From Cannabis sativa (lineage: Eukaryota; Streptophyta; Magnoliopsida; Rosales; Cannabaceae), in the NCBI RefSeq assembly GCF_029168945.1, contig NC_083602.1, positions 76,466,600 to 76,530,599 on the forward strand: 64,000 bases of DNA, read 5' to 3'. Below, in pieces: positions 23,579-38,723 of this stretch. A program made the translations under genes and the position numbers. Numbering within the stretch: position 1 is the first letter of the stretch; every line of letters begins with the position of its first letter. A model generated the notes under the pieces. That model saw nothing but the letters and a program-made list of their open reading frames with translations. It did not search any database and had not been told where the DNA came from.

Positions 23579-26090
23579 GTGGAACCATCTTATATAGAAT
23601 AAGAAGATAGAACACTTTGGAATTGAAAATATCTCCTTTACTTTGCTACTTTATTTTTCAGATTTAGTCATATTCTTAAAAAAGTAGTATTTGTTGAAAC
23701 AAACACTTTCTTATCTTAATAACCATAGGATGGTCCACCCCTAATCACTTAAAATAGCTATCAAACATGCAAACATTAGTTAACAATTCTAGCTTTTTTT
23801 AAATTCATGATCAGAACATCCCTGAATCTAGTAATGGTGTACACTAAGTACATAATCATTATATCATTCTGAAGTTTTCCTATCACTAGGGTATTCTCCT
23901 AGAAGGACTTAGGCAGCTACTAGTAACTAATCATAGACCTTTTACTTTCATCAATATGCAATTCAAATTTCTGGGGAGGTAAGTTTGAATACAATTCAAA
24001 GTTCGACTTAATGATCTTTGAACTACATAACTAAATATGTCTCCACCCCTATTAGTTCGTAAGATCTTTAACTACTTACCTTAATATTTTTCAACATTGC
24101 TAGAAATTCATAAAATTTCTCAAAACATTTCAAATTTCTTTGCATAAGGTAAAATCTAGAGTGATCGTTTAAGAATTTAACGATAACTCATATCTACCCT
24201 TAAATGTACATCCATATGTTCAAATACAGATGATCCTAGTTTTAAGCAGATATTGGCATATTTTCTCTTTGTAGAGACTCATCTTGTCAAAACCACTATG
24301 AACAAGATGCAAATGCCATAGATATATATTATGTGGTTGTGGTCTTTTGATGAATCTTGATGATTCTAAGATCTCGTTACAACAAAGAGTTCTTAGAATA
24401 GTCCAAGTGGATTTTGGTCACAGAATACAAAACTCATAATCCATACACTTATATACAGTTCTGATCCATTGTAGAAAATGGATATTAACAACTTGTGAAT
24501 GTTATATTGTATTGCAAATGTATTTTGGAAACGGAAATTTAAAATTTCTATTTGGAATCTAAAATTTAAAGTCTAAGACCTAAATTTATACCAAATATTT
24601 CTTGAGTAATTATTCTAGCTTGGACCACCACTACCAATCTAACTCTAAATTTAAATTGCCTTTAGTAAGCATATACAAGTAGGAGATTTCTAAGATTGAG
24701 GATTTATATCATTTCAAGATAGAATATCTAGAATATAGTCATTTGCGCCATTCAATTTCACAGGAGAAAAATAGAATGACATCATATGAATATGATTTAT
24801 AATCCTTCTTATCCAATGATGTACTCTCTAAGCAATTTCATAATGAAAAAAGCTAAGAGGAAAAAATAAAGGATAATTTTGATTAAATAAGAATCCAATG
24901 ATGTCCCGTTTAGGCGAAAGTCAAAGTTATTCTTATTTTATAAATTTCTTCACTGTTTCATATTGTAAGCACTAGTCTAAGTTGTCATCTTTGGATGTAC
25001 AACTAGATGTTGCATTTACAAATATTTATCTGTCGAGATCTAATACTATTATATTTGTCTAACGAATGACAATCTTTTGGGATATGTTCCAATAAAAACA
25101 ATAAATTAAGTTAGACCAACAATAGAGACTTGAAATTGATACTACAATAGTTAATAATAGAAAAAAAAAATAGTGAAGGTTCAATATAAATTCATACACA
25201 ATTCAAAAATTATCATACATTTAGCATGTAACAAAGACATGTGAAAATACAAAATAAACACATCTCAAATAATTTTCAAGGTTTCCAATCAGCTGATACA
25301 GTGTCTCGGTAGGCGAGAGTCAAAGATATCATCAGTTGAATAGAGTAGTCAGCTCATCTAAAATGGACACCATTCTAGCAACCTTTTATTCGATCAAAAT
25401 AAGAATCCAACGTTGCCCCGGTAGGGAGAGTTAAGGTTATTCTTATTTTATGAGCTTCTACCATTGTTTCATACTTGTAAATTTATCTTTAAGTAGTCAT
25501 CGTAGGGGAGAGTCTAATAGAGACAAAAACTTACAAAATATCTATCTTTTGAGATCTTTATGGTGTTAAATGTTCAATGTAAGACCATCCATATGGGGAA
25601 CAAAGTCTAGCATCTCGAGGTCCCATTGAAATATTAACCATGTAGGACCAACAATAGAGATCAAATATCCTTATAATTAAAGCTCAATATTTTGAGGAGA
25701 TGTATTTTCATTTGATATGTATTTTAATCTATTTATTTAATATTAATATAGTTATTTAATTAAAATTACTAATTTAGATAACTCTAAATATTTTAATTTA
25801 ATATTTATAAAATTAGATACATACTTGGATAGATCTAAAAATAAAATTTATTTTCTATCCTTAGTATTAATTTTCCAGTAAAAATTACTTAATTTAAGTT
25901 GGTCGAAAATTAATTAAATAATTAATTTTCAACTCAAATTTAATTTTCTATAAATATATATATCTATAATTAAATTTAAAATCCAATGTATTAAAAAATA
26001 CATTTTCGAATTCTATTAAAGTAAAATAAAATAAAACTGAAAAAATTATTCTAATTTATGTTGATCTAAAATTAAAGAAATATATTAAAA
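23579..26090 (-). mobile_element. S0 internal region, remainder (truncated)
   Basis: Continues S0 after the S1 insertion and is collinear with S1 12283 to about 14585. It holds the repeated leader motif at about 24902, 25305 and 25413, and ends in A/T-rich leader sequence. At 26090 it stops abruptly against LINE sequence. The S0 leader end, primer site and 5' LTR are absent, so the right end was lost by deletion. Confidence 0.82.
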
Positions 26091-27937
<1,847 letters not shown>

Positions 27938-28957
27938 CATTCTTGGTTGGAATGTAAGGGGAATGAATAAAAAAAAGGAAAATAGATTGCTATTCTTGAG
28001 GTGTGTAGATTGAATAAAGTTGGATTTGGTGCTTTGTTTGAGACTAAGGTGAAGCATGAGAAAGCTCATGATATCATGGCTAATAATTTTCTGAACTCGA
28101 GTTTTTATTCTAGTTCAGTTATCTCTAGCATAATCTTATTGATTTGGCAGGAAAAATTTGTCCAGGTTGAGATTTTAGATGAGGATAAGTAGCTGGTACA
28201 TTGTAGAGTTAAAGTTTGTGGTCAAAAGTGTACTTTTCTGGCAACAGGAGTCTATGGCAGCAACTCTATGGAAGATAGAAAATGTCTTTGGCAAAAGCTT
28301 GAAAGTTATGGTCAGATACAGGAGCCGTGGATTATTTTTGGCGATTTCAATGCCATGTTTTCTTTCCATGATAGAAGTGGGGGCAGATCGGTTCTCTCCA
28401 GAGATATTTTGGATTCTCAAACCTGGCTTTCTTGCGGTCAGGTGGAGGAATTCAAATGTTCAGGTGCTTATTATACCTAGAGTAACAAACATGAGGTGGG
28501 TGAAAGTATTTTTTCTAAGCTTGATAGAGTTTTCATGAATGATAAATGGCTAAGTTATTTTCCTAATGTTGACGCTTGTTTTAAATAGGAGACAATTTTG
28601 GATCACATCATGTGTTTAATTCAGAATCATGAGGGGAACAAAGTTGGATACAAGCCGTTTAGATATTGTAATCATTGGGCCTCTTATCCTAACTTTAGAA
28701 AGGTTGTTTCTACTTGCTGGATTAAGCCTACAGTTGGCAGCAGCCTTGACAGGTTAGTGAAGTAGCTGTTTAGAGTCAAACACGCTCTAAAGAAGTTCAA
28801 CAAGCATGAAGTTGGTGATATAAATAAGGAGTACAAGCAGACTAGAGAAGAGTATTGCAGATTACAGGGAGAAGCTCCTGCTAAGCCTTATGATTTAAGC
28901 TTGCAAATTGCTACTGATCATAAGCAGCAAGAGTATCTTATTGCCCAGAATAGGTAT
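27938..28957 (+). pseudogene. LINE-1a ORF2 5' part: AP-type endonuclease and linker, disabled
   Basis: Starts with 'WNVRG' at about 27948-27962. Further endonuclease blocks are 'FETK' (near 28038) and 'GDFNAM' (near 28340). The usual SDH motif is altered to LDH at about 28600. A frameshift sits at the A-run near 27970, with in-frame TAG at 28190, 28586 and 28763. Coding reads into the TAT codon at 28955-28957, where element D is inserted; the same frame continues at 44684. This is the nicking nuclease and linker of a plant L1-type LINE. Confidence 0.85.
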
Positions 28958-29434
28958 TGTAACGCCCTAAATAATTAGGCACGCTACCCAAGATACTTAT
29001 AAAGCCCTAATCCCCTAAACGGGATTACTAATAAAATTAGCGCAGGATTTAAACTTTAATAACAATAGGAATGAAAATAAACTTGTAATACTTTAAACTT
29101 TATAAACTAAAAGTTACAGATGTTGGGATCCCAAAAATATTTACAAAATATTATTACAAGTCCTTTTCTTTCAACCGGCCTAAGCGGTAAAATAGAGTTT
29201 CAAAAACACAACACTGGTAGAATCCAACTTGCTTGGTTTGATATGGCCCGGACATGTACATTCATTGTCCAGCTCCTGCACTCATGGCTGATCAGCAATA
29301 GTCCTACCCTTTCCTACACAGTAGAGCACCCGTGAGCCAAGCCTAGCAAGACAGTAAAAAAAACATATCAATAATATGCTCATCATATAATATAAACAAC
29401 AATGCTATTCAAATTTGTCTGTGTGACACAGACC

Positions 29435-31341
29435 TGTTGGAATTTATTTTACCAGTATCTTAGATCTACTCACAAGTATGTTGTTTAACACCCTAAATAT
29501 GAACTTTCTAAAACGATAAATTAAACACATATAAAGCTAAGAAAACCTTACATTGATGCAGCGGAATTAATGTCTCCTTCCACTCAGATCTCTAACCCTT
29601 GTATCCTTTCTGTAGCAGAGTATAATCAAGATCTGAGCCTGAATGTCCTTCTTCTTCAAGTTTGATCCTTCACAGTCTTCCAATCTATGATTGAGTTACT
29701 GCTTGTTGTGTGTGGGCACTTACTCTTTCACTAGGGTCACGAAATTTATGAAGAGAGAAAAGAAAAGAGAGGTTTCGGCCAGGTATAGAAAGTAGGGAAG
29801 GCTCAGTTTTTCTGAAGAGAGAAAAATCTGTCAGATAACTAATGATGTGTATTTTTGACTGAACCATCACTTTCTATTTATAGGCAACTACTAGGTTTAG
29901 GTTAGGAATTATTTGGCATTAAAATAATGAAAATATTAATTTGAAATCCCACAATAAGTGGCCGGCCATGGTGTAGTTTATGGGCCCCACTTGATTTTGC
30001 AGTTTAATCAAATTTTATTTCTATTTTCTTAAAAACGCCAATTTTCCAATTCTAACTTTTTAAATGCCAAAACTAATTATTTAATAACTAAAATAGATTA
30101 TTAAATAATATTGTCATTTAAATTAATTATTAACTAGACATATAAAGTCCATTAATAAATAAATAAACCTAGAATCTCTTTTCCTTACAATTTCACCCCT
30201 GCTTAGTGAAAATTCATAAAATTAGACATAGTCCAACTTTAGAATTATAATTGATCAATCACGAATCAATTAATGAGCCTTACAAGCAGAATATTCTCAA
30301 CTAGAATGGGGACCATGGATCTATATGCTGAGCTTCCAATAAGTGAACCAAATTTACCAAGTAAATTCCTACTTATTAATTCTTCGTTGAATCCACTCTT
30401 AGAACTTAGAATTGCACTCTCAGACTTATATAGAGCATATTATATGTTCCACGATATCAATATGCTATCTCATTTAACCACTGTTATAATCTTATTGTGA
30501 TTTAAAGATCCTCTATATAGATGATCTACATCGAGATGTGATTTCTTTACCGTTCTCATCCCTCAATGTATTTTGCCCCTTAAAACACTTAGCTACCTAT
30601 AAATGGTGTTTAGTGATCTAATAATTAGTCAGTTAAACAAGAGCTCATCCATTTACTTCTATTTGCTAAGCTCGAAGGGAATCATCACTTGACTTCTATA
30701 CACCAGTAGAAGCTATAGATTCCATATTTATGTTCAGCACTCCCACTCAATCATACTATCATGTTCCCAAAATATACGTATCACCCTGACCTAAAAGTAG
30801 GCTTAACGAATAAATCAAAGAACATGAATAGCACTCCTGAGTTGAGCCTAAGCATATCAGGATTTAGATTCTTTTAATCTTAAGATCAACTACTGATATT
30901 GACTTGGAAAGATATATATATATATATATAACGGTAAGTTTGTAATATCTTAACTTAGTTGCAATATCGGTCCAGTCCAATGTATACTCCATACATTCGA
31001 AACTAGTATACTTTACTAATGTCCTGGAAAGAACATAACACTTACTCCAAGTGTAAGTATACATCATCGCTGATTATCACATTAGTGTAAATCCAATAAC
31101 ACTGATGAAACAGGGACCAAGTCTTTTGATTCATATGATCACAATCACATTCCACTATGTTGACGATACTGTAATTGTGAATAAACATATGATCTGGATT
31201 TAACTGATTTTGTGTATGAAAGTAATAAACATATTAAACAATTAGCATGTAAAATTCATGCAAACATAAATCACTTCAAATTTCTTATATTGATAACTAA
31301 TCAGATTGTAAAGAGTTTTATTTAGGGGATAAAACCCAACA
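29435..31341 (-). repeat. 3' LTR of B (1,907 bp)
   Basis: TGTTGGAATTT...CCCAACA, followed by the polypurine complement AACTCCCACTTGCAC. It contains a (TA)n run at about 30912-30930 that is 4 bp longer than in the partner LTR, which accounts for the length difference of the two. Confidence 0.93.
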
Positions 31342-33165
31342 AACTCCCACTTGCACTAACATAAAACAAACTGTGCAAATAGGTCAATCTGATGTCTTGA
31401 TCTTCAGATCAACTGTAGTATGTTTGAATCCACCAAAACTTCTGGAAACTAGTTCATAAATTCACTTATGAAACATCCTTTACTATATGCTTTACTCATC
31501 AAGAAATACTGAAATCCTTACTGTTTTAAAAGTACATCTGAATAAACAGAAGACATATCTCTCATATTTTAAAATATGTAATTGAGATAATATAGTGTAG
31601 ACGTTTCTTCAGTGATATAACTTTCTTGGATTTTCGAATACACAAAGTTATAATTCTTCTCTGGTAGAGCTTTGAATTATTATTCAATAATTCCTCCACC
31701 CCCAAAGTAAGCACCATCTCATGAAATCTCGAAATGAGTTGGTGAGATACCAGGACAACTGATACACAGTTCCTTAATATCTAACATATAGATCACTTTC
31801 TTAAATCTTTCTTGAATATCTTCTAATGTTCCTTATTTGATTACATCTCAGATAGCTCCCACTCAATAGCAGATGTCTGGTTAAATGATACTTTTAACCT
31901 CTGATTGTTTGGAGAGTTACCTAGTTGTGACTTTTGTGTTAGTCTGAAACTTTAAGTTAAGACTAAGTCATCAACAAAGCAGGCTAGTATTTGAAGTGAA
32001 AAATACATGCCAGAGATAAAGTAATCAAAATTAAGATACCATAAAATTTTATGAGGATTAAGAATTCTAGGTTCAAGTCATTCGAATGGACTGAAGTAGA
32101 GTTCTTTATCTTATTCTCATAATTCTGATAAGCTATTTCTATCCATGTGAATGGTTAGATTTGCTTTTCAGTAGTGTTCTTAAGTATCTATCACAAGTAT
32201 CAACCTGATGAAGATGGGTATAGAACTTTAATATTCTCCCACTCAATTAAGGTAGTGTGAAACTTTTCCAAAGAACTTTCATAGGTATCAAACTTTTACT
32301 TACAACAGTAAAATCGAAATGGAACATACAAACAAGATCAAAAATTTATATTGATAATAGCTAACTCATTATATTACTTCTATGTTTAAAGAAAATATGT
32401 GTCACATAGGGAATTGTGGAATAGACTCCACTCCTAAGAATATACATATAGGGTACTTGTGGATAACCTTCACCCCTAAGTATATAGAGATTATGATCCA
32501 CCCCTAAAGGTTGTAAAGATCATTATTCTCTAAGTGTGATAGAGTTTATGTGGAGTTGAATACTATCCAGAGTTCATTAGATATAAAAGATCGTTGAACT
32601 GCATAGTTTTCTTAACTTTTCTCCACCCCTATTATATAAAAAGATCCTTTTATTAAACAAATTCTTAATAATTGTAGTAGAATGAACAATTATTAATAAA
32701 CTTAGAATTAATTTCTAGTGTTTATTTAATATAACTCTATGAAGAGTTGTAAATATTATAGAATTTGCATTAATAATAAAAATACTTACACATACAAACA
32801 TATAAATATAATGTGGTAATAGTTGATGAAGATAAAATAAATGAAGCTCATTCTCGTAAATTACAATTGTTGAATTTCGAAAATTAGAAACTTTATTAAT
32901 AATAAAAAAAATGTATTGCAACAATATGAGAGAAATAGGGATAAATATCCCTAAAATTTGAAATCCAAATTGTCTTTAAACTAAAACAACTAATTCAAAA
33001 ATAAATTGAAGAGCTTCATCTTCATCTGGACGATTTCACCCTTGGTCCAGCTTTCCGATCCAACTCATCTGAGTTCAAGTAGCTTGGCCTATAGGAAGAA
33101 GAAAACAAATAAACAAAGTTAGTCCAAAATCATAAATCCAATTGGATAATAATTCCCTAAAACTC
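31342..33165 (-). pseudogene. B pol remnants
   Basis: Starts at the polypurine tract. Minus-strand traces of the RNase H block lie around 31690-31720 ('CTCCACCCCCAAAGTAAG' on the plus strand). A 'GGE'-like integrase trace lies near 32620-32650. Frames are thoroughly broken and no catalytic set survives. Only about 1.8 kb separates gag and the polypurine tract, against about 4 kb in a complete copia pol. Confidence 0.6.
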
Positions 33166-33168
33166 TTA

Positions 33169-33483
33169 GGAGGCGTTTGGTTGGGGGGAATGAAAATATG
33201 GGAATAGGAATGGGAATGGGAATAGGAATAGGAATGGAATGGAATAAAATTTAAAATGCATAAAAAAAATTGATAAAAAAATAATTAAATTTTTTTTCTT
33301 GTTACATTGGAATGGTCATTCCTTTATTTTTAAAATGGAATAGCCATTCCACCATAATGGTGGAAAGAGCATTCCATTGGAATGTCATTCCAATACTTTA
33401 AAATGCAACCAAACAAAGGAATGGAATGAAAATTGTTTCCTTTCCATTCCATTCCATTTCATTACCTCCAACCAAACGCAACC
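33169..33483. mobile_element. Tourist-like (PIF/Harbinger) MITE, 315 bp
   Basis: Terminal inverted repeats share GCGTTTGGTTGG (33173-33184) with CCAACCAAACGC (33468-33479). Full ends are GGAGGCG.../...CGCAACC. The 3-bp duplication TTA flanks it (33166-33168 and 33484-33486), as expected for PIF/Harbinger MITEs. The interior has repeated GGAATGGGAATAGG-type words and no open frame. It lies at the 3' end of the gag frame of B. Confidence 0.88.
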
Positions 33484-34349
33484 TTAAAGTTTATAGATAG
33501 AAATACCTTGTTTCTTTGCAAGAAGTTTAGGACACTGAGGTTTCCAATGACCTTTTTCATTGCAGTAGAAACACTTTCCTTTAAGTGTAGCATCACCAGA
33601 AGGAGCAGCCTTTTTATTCTTCATGGCTTTTGTTCGCTTCTTGGTGTTCTTCCACTTCTTCTTCGATTTGGGTTTCGAAGCAGAGGCAACATTTGCTTCA
33701 GGTTTCATCGTCCCATTACCATTCCCAGGATTATGAGGTTTACTCCCTTTCTTCTTGGGTCCTCCAATCAAATTTTCATAAGTTTGAAGGTCATTGACTA
33801 ATTCATGAAAGTCAATTTCCTTCTTATTCATGACATAATTTGATGTGTATGGTAGAAATGCAGGAGTAGGCTATTCAAGATAAGGCTCACTTGAGTAGCA
33901 CTGTCCATTTCAGCACCATGATCCTAAGCTTCATGGAAATAACTTGACATGAGGAGAACATGGTCACGCACGTTTTGATGAGGTTCCATCCGTGCATTAA
34001 TGTACTTCTTAGTCACGTCAAAGCGTGACTGAAGTGATGCCTTAGCGAATAGCTCATTTAACTTCGTCATAACTTCAGCAGCCTTCTCGATTTTAGAAAA
34101 CCGAGTTTTGAGGGTGTCAACCATGCTAAAAAGCATAAAGTATAGAGCTTTGTCATTTGCTTTCTGCCAACGCTCATACTTTTCTTTCACAGCTTTGGAT
34201 ACATTGTCCCCAGGCACTTCAGGTGACGGCTCAGTTAAAACAAACAAGGCACTTTCTCCTATGAGAGCAATATTAATGTTCTCATTCCACTTACTAAAGT
34301 TAGATCCATTCAGCTTATTTTCAGTCAACAGTGATAACATGGGATTCAT
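33484..34349 (-). pseudogene. gag: Gag of copia element B (capsid/nucleocapsid), disabled
   Basis: ATG at 34347-34349. The N-terminal part (about 140 codons) has the copia gag pattern 'L--NKLNGSNFSKWN--I', 'KE-YERW' and 'INARM-PHQNVRDH'. A TAG (plus-strand CTA at 33924-33926) and a one-base frameshift near 33880 separate it from the C-terminal part (33831-33484). That part holds a lysine-rich basic stretch and the zinc knuckle CFYCNEKGHWKPQCP (C-X2-C-X4-H-X4-C). The final stop uses the TTA target duplication of the adjoining MITE. The family forms virus-like particles and packages element RNA. The gag fragment at 60761-61388 is a relative with different lesions. Confidence 0.9.
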
Positions 34350-36440
34350 TTTGATAATACAGGATACTACAAAATAATAGAAATCAACAAATAGAAATTA
34401 ATAATGGTTTAACACAAAATCAATTCAGAAATTATAAGCACATAGCAAGTAGGAATGATATGAGAAAATACTTTCAAAATTCAATCCTAAATAATTTCCA
34501 AGGTTTTTCAATAAACTGATATCAGTGTCCCTTTTAGGCGAGAGTCAAAGCTACCATCTATTGAATAGAGTTGTCAGCTCATCTAAAATGTTAAACATTC
34601 TAGCAACCTTTTATTCGATCAAGATTGGAATCCAGCGTTGTCCCGTTTAGGTGAGAGTCAAGGCTATTCTATCTTATGAGCTTCTACCATTGTTTCACAA
34701 TTTGCAAGTCAAATATGGTCGCCACCATTAGGGTGATCTTTACCATATAAAACACTTACAAACTACTTATCTTTCGAGATTAAACGGTGCGAAATTGTTA
34801 ATGAACGTTCCTCTATTAGGGAGGATTACTCACTAAAACAAACGCGATGTAAAACCAACAATGGAGATCGAATATCTTAATAATAATAATAAAGCTCATT
34901 CTTTAAAATGTATTTTCTTTATTATTCTAATAAATATATTCATTAAATTCGAATTTAGAATTAAAATTCAAAATAAGAATTTAATATAATATTTATAAAA
35001 TTATACTTAGATGGTGATTTGAAATAAAATTAATTATTTCCATCTTAGTAGTAATCTTAAATATAAATATTAAGGAAATTAATTTAAGTTGAATTAAATT
35101 AAATTAATTAGCAACTTAAAAATTTCCTTGACAATATATTTATTGTATTCGAAAAATTAAAGTATAAAAATTATACAAATTTCAAAAATAATAAAAATTA
35201 GAAAAGAAATACTTCAAGCAAAAATATTACCTATCTAGATTTTCTTTTGACTAGTTAATTCAATTTCTAATAATATATATTTTAAATTCATTTATTTTAA
35301 AGTAATCAATTAAATGAAAAAATCATTGATTTAAGTTGGCCCAAGAATTAATTAAAATAAATAATTAATTTACAACTCAATCTATTTTTCAAGATAAAAA
35401 ATTCAAAAATATTGCATAATTAAAATGCAAATTTCGAAATTGATTAATAAAATAAAGAAAAATATATATTTTGAAAATGATTTAAATTTAAGTTGAAAAA
35501 ATTAAATTTCAACCTAAAAATAATTTTCTATTTAATTAAGTGTCATGAAAAATAAATATTTAAGTATCATGATGAAAATCAACTTAGATATTTAAAATTT
35601 TCAATTTAATTAAATGTATTAAATTCAAGATATAAATAATTAAGTGTAGAGAAGGCTTAATTATTAATTTCTAGTTTAATACTAGGAAAAAATATACTTA
35701 AATAAAATTGTACCAAAATTAATTATTTAAATAATTAATTTCACAATGTATAAAATTTTCCTATTTAAATATTAGAAATAATAAGTAGTCTAGAAATAAC
35801 TATCTAGAAAATATCTTATTTGACTAAGTATCTTTTCAACAAAAATTTGAAAAATATCTAATTTAAGTTGTATAGAAAAAATCTAAAACTTAAATAATTT
35901 CAAATTTAGATTTAATTAAATATTAAAAAATTAAGTTATAACCACTTAATTTGAAAATATTCCATTTTAAGTTAATATTCAAAAAGATATTAATTTAAAA
36001 AAATATCTAAAATATTCCATTTTAAGTTAATATTCGAAAAGATATTAACTTAAAAATATATCAAAAATATTCCATTTTAAGTTAATATTCGAAAAGATAT
36101 TAACTTAAAAAAATATCTTAAGAATCTTTAATAACTAATGCCTAGCATTCCTCAACATGATTTAAAATTTAAATAAAATATTCAAATTTAAGTTAGATAA
36201 GAAAAATCAATTGATACAACTAATTTATAACTTAAATAGGAATATTTAATTAAATAAGTTCCAGAAAGAATCTAGTTAGTTAAAATTCTATATTTAATTA
36301 AATACAAGAAAAATACAAATAGTTTGTCTAGAAATAATATCTAAAACTAAAAGTATTTTTCTTAAAATTAACTTTAAAATATTAAAATGAAAATAAATTT
36401 CATATATTTTAAAAGTTAATTATGTTGCTAATTCAATTTT
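34350..36440 (-). repeat. B leader: repeated motif module and AT-rich tract
   Basis: Just upstream of gag the minus strand carries two copies of the CTCTCGCC-type motif (plus-strand 34526-34550 and 34638-34662, about 112 bp apart). Low-complexity A/T sequence follows (34900-36440), with three tandem 55-bp units at 35954-36118. No other coding potential is seen. Confidence 0.75.
35954..36118. repeat. Three tandem 55-bp units
   Basis: Units begin AAAATATTCCATTTTAAG at 35954, 36009 and 36064. Each contains the inverted word pair TTAAGTTAATATT / GATATTAACTTAA. Confidence 0.85.
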
Positions 36441-36805
36441 ATTAGGTCAAACTAATATAATTAACCTAGTACAGTTATTCAAATCAGGCAAATGGGCCTT
36501 CACAATTGGGGTAGTTCATGTGAGGGGGTGCTAGGTTCAGTATGTCGTACCCACTTCTATGGCTCCCAACTCTCACACAAGGCCCAAAAGAGAGGAATTT
36601 AACCTTAAAATAAATAACTGTTATTAATTGAATAGGTCCAATAACTAAATGGACCTAAATAAAATCTATCATAATGTGACATTTTATTTAGCAACAACCT
36701 ATATGCATCTATATAAAATAAACACATAGGCTCACACAGGTACACAGTTGGATGGATCCTATCATGTTGCTAGGTCATAAACAGATGAAAGAAGATTGTA
36801 AAATT
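36441..36805 (-). mobile_element. B leader, conserved less AT-rich block
   Basis: Contains TTCACAATTGGGGTAG at about 36497 and the stretch around GTCGTACCCACTTC and CAAGGCCCAAAAGAG. This is the uninterrupted version of the region where the Cassandra-like TRIM entered S1. No open frame of note. Confidence 0.75.
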
Positions 36806-38718
36806 TGTTGGGTTTTATGCCCTAAATAAAACTCTTTACAATCTGATTAGTTAATCAATATAAGAAATTTGAAGTGATTGATGTTTGCATGAATTTTACA
36901 TGCTAATGGTTTAATATGTTTGATATGTTTATTGCATTCATACACACAAAATCAGTTAAATCCAGATCATATGTTTATTCACAATTACAGTATCGTCAAC
37001 ACAGTGGAATGTGATTGTGATCATATGAATCAAAAGTTTTGGTCCCTGTTTCATCAGTGTTATTGGATTTACACTAATGTGATAATCAGCGATGATGTGT
37101 ACTTACACTTGGAGTAAGTGTTATGTTCTTTCCAGGACATTAGTAAAGTATACTAGTTTCGAATGTATGGAGTATACATTGGACTGGACCGATATTGCAA
37201 CTAAGTTAAGATATTACAAACTTACCGTTACACATATCTTTCCAAGTCAATATCAGTAGTTGATCTTAAGATTAAAAGAATCTAAATCCTGATATGCTTG
37301 GGCTCAACTCAGGAGTGCTATTCATGTTCTTTGATTTATTAGTTAAGCCTACTTTTGGGTCAGGGTGATACGTATATTTTGGGAACATGATAGTATGATT
37401 GAGTGGGAGTGCTAAACATAAATATGGAATCTATAGCTTCTACTGGTGTATAGAAGTCAAGTGATGATTCCCTTCGAGCTTAGCAAATAGAAGTAAATGG
37501 ATGAGCTCTTGTTTAACTGACTAATTATTAGATCACTAAACACCATTTACAGGTAGCTAAGTGTTTTAAGGGGCAAAATACATTGAGGGGTGAGAACGGT
37601 AAAGAAATCCCATCTCGATGTAGATCATCTATATAGAGGATCTTTAAATCACAATAAGATTATAACAATGGTTAAATGAGATAGTATATTGATATCGTGG
37701 AACATACAATATGCTCTATATAAGTTTGAGAGTGCAATTCTAAGTTCTAAGAGTAGATTCAACGAAGAATTAATAAGTAGAAATTTACTTGGTAAATTTG
37801 GTTTACTTATTGGAAGCTCAGCATATAGATCCATGGTCCCCATTCTAGTTGAGAACATTCTGCTTGTAAGACTCATTAATTGATTTGTGATTGATCAATT
37901 ATAATTCTAAAGTTAGACTATGTCTAATTTTATGAATTTTCACTAAGCAGGGGTGAAATTGTAAAGAAAAGAGTTTCTAGGTTTATTTATTTATTAATGG
38001 ACTTTACATGTCTAATTAATAATTAAATTAAATGACAATATTATTTAATAATCTATTTTAGTTATTAAATAATTAGTTTTGGCATTTAAAAGGTTAGAAT
38101 TGGAAAATTGGTGTTTTTGAGAAAATAAAGATAAAATTTGATAAAACTGCAAAATTAAGTGAGGCCCAATAACACACCATGGCCGGCCACTTAAATAGGT
38201 TTTTCAAATTAATATTTTCATTATTTTAATGCCAAATAAATCCTAACCTAAACCTAGTAGTTGCCTATAAATAGAAAGTGATGGCTCAGTCACAACACAT
38301 GCTTTCATTAGTAATCTGACAGAAATTTCTCTCTTCAGAAAAACTGAGCCTTCCCCACTTTCTATACCTGGCGGAAACCCTCTCTCCTCTTTTCTCCTTC
38401 ATCAATTTCGTGACCCTAGTGAAAGAGTAAGTGCCCACACACAGCAAGCAGTAACTCAATCATAGATTGGAAGACTGTGAAGGATCAAACTTGAAGAAGA
38501 AGGACATTCGGGCTCAGATCTTGATTATACTCTGCTACAGAAAGGATTCAAGGGTTAGAGATCTGAGTGGAAGGAGACATTAATTCCGCTGCATCAATGT
38601 AAGGTTTTCTTAACTTTATATGTGTTTAATTTATCGTTTTAGAAAGTTCATATTTAGGGTGTTTAAACAACATACTTGTGAGTAGATCTAAGATCCTGGT
38701 AAAATAAATATTCCAACA
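36806..38718 (+). mobile_element. Solo copia LTR (1,913 bp) inside the B leader
   Basis: TGTTGGG...TTCCAACA, in opposite orientation to B, flanked by 5-bp duplication AAATT (36801-36805 and 38719-38723). B leader sequence resumes without loss at 38724. Same sub-family as 5298-7199. Confidence 0.93.
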
Positions 38719-38723
38719 AAATT

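Noticed and set aside
30910..30932. TA repeat as a regulatory site
   Set aside because: It is a microsatellite in the LTR that differs by 4 bp between the two LTRs of B; slippage suffices.
33484..34349. Gag as a domesticated host gene
   Set aside because: It sits between matching LTRs with a target duplication, and has a nonsense codon and a frameshift.
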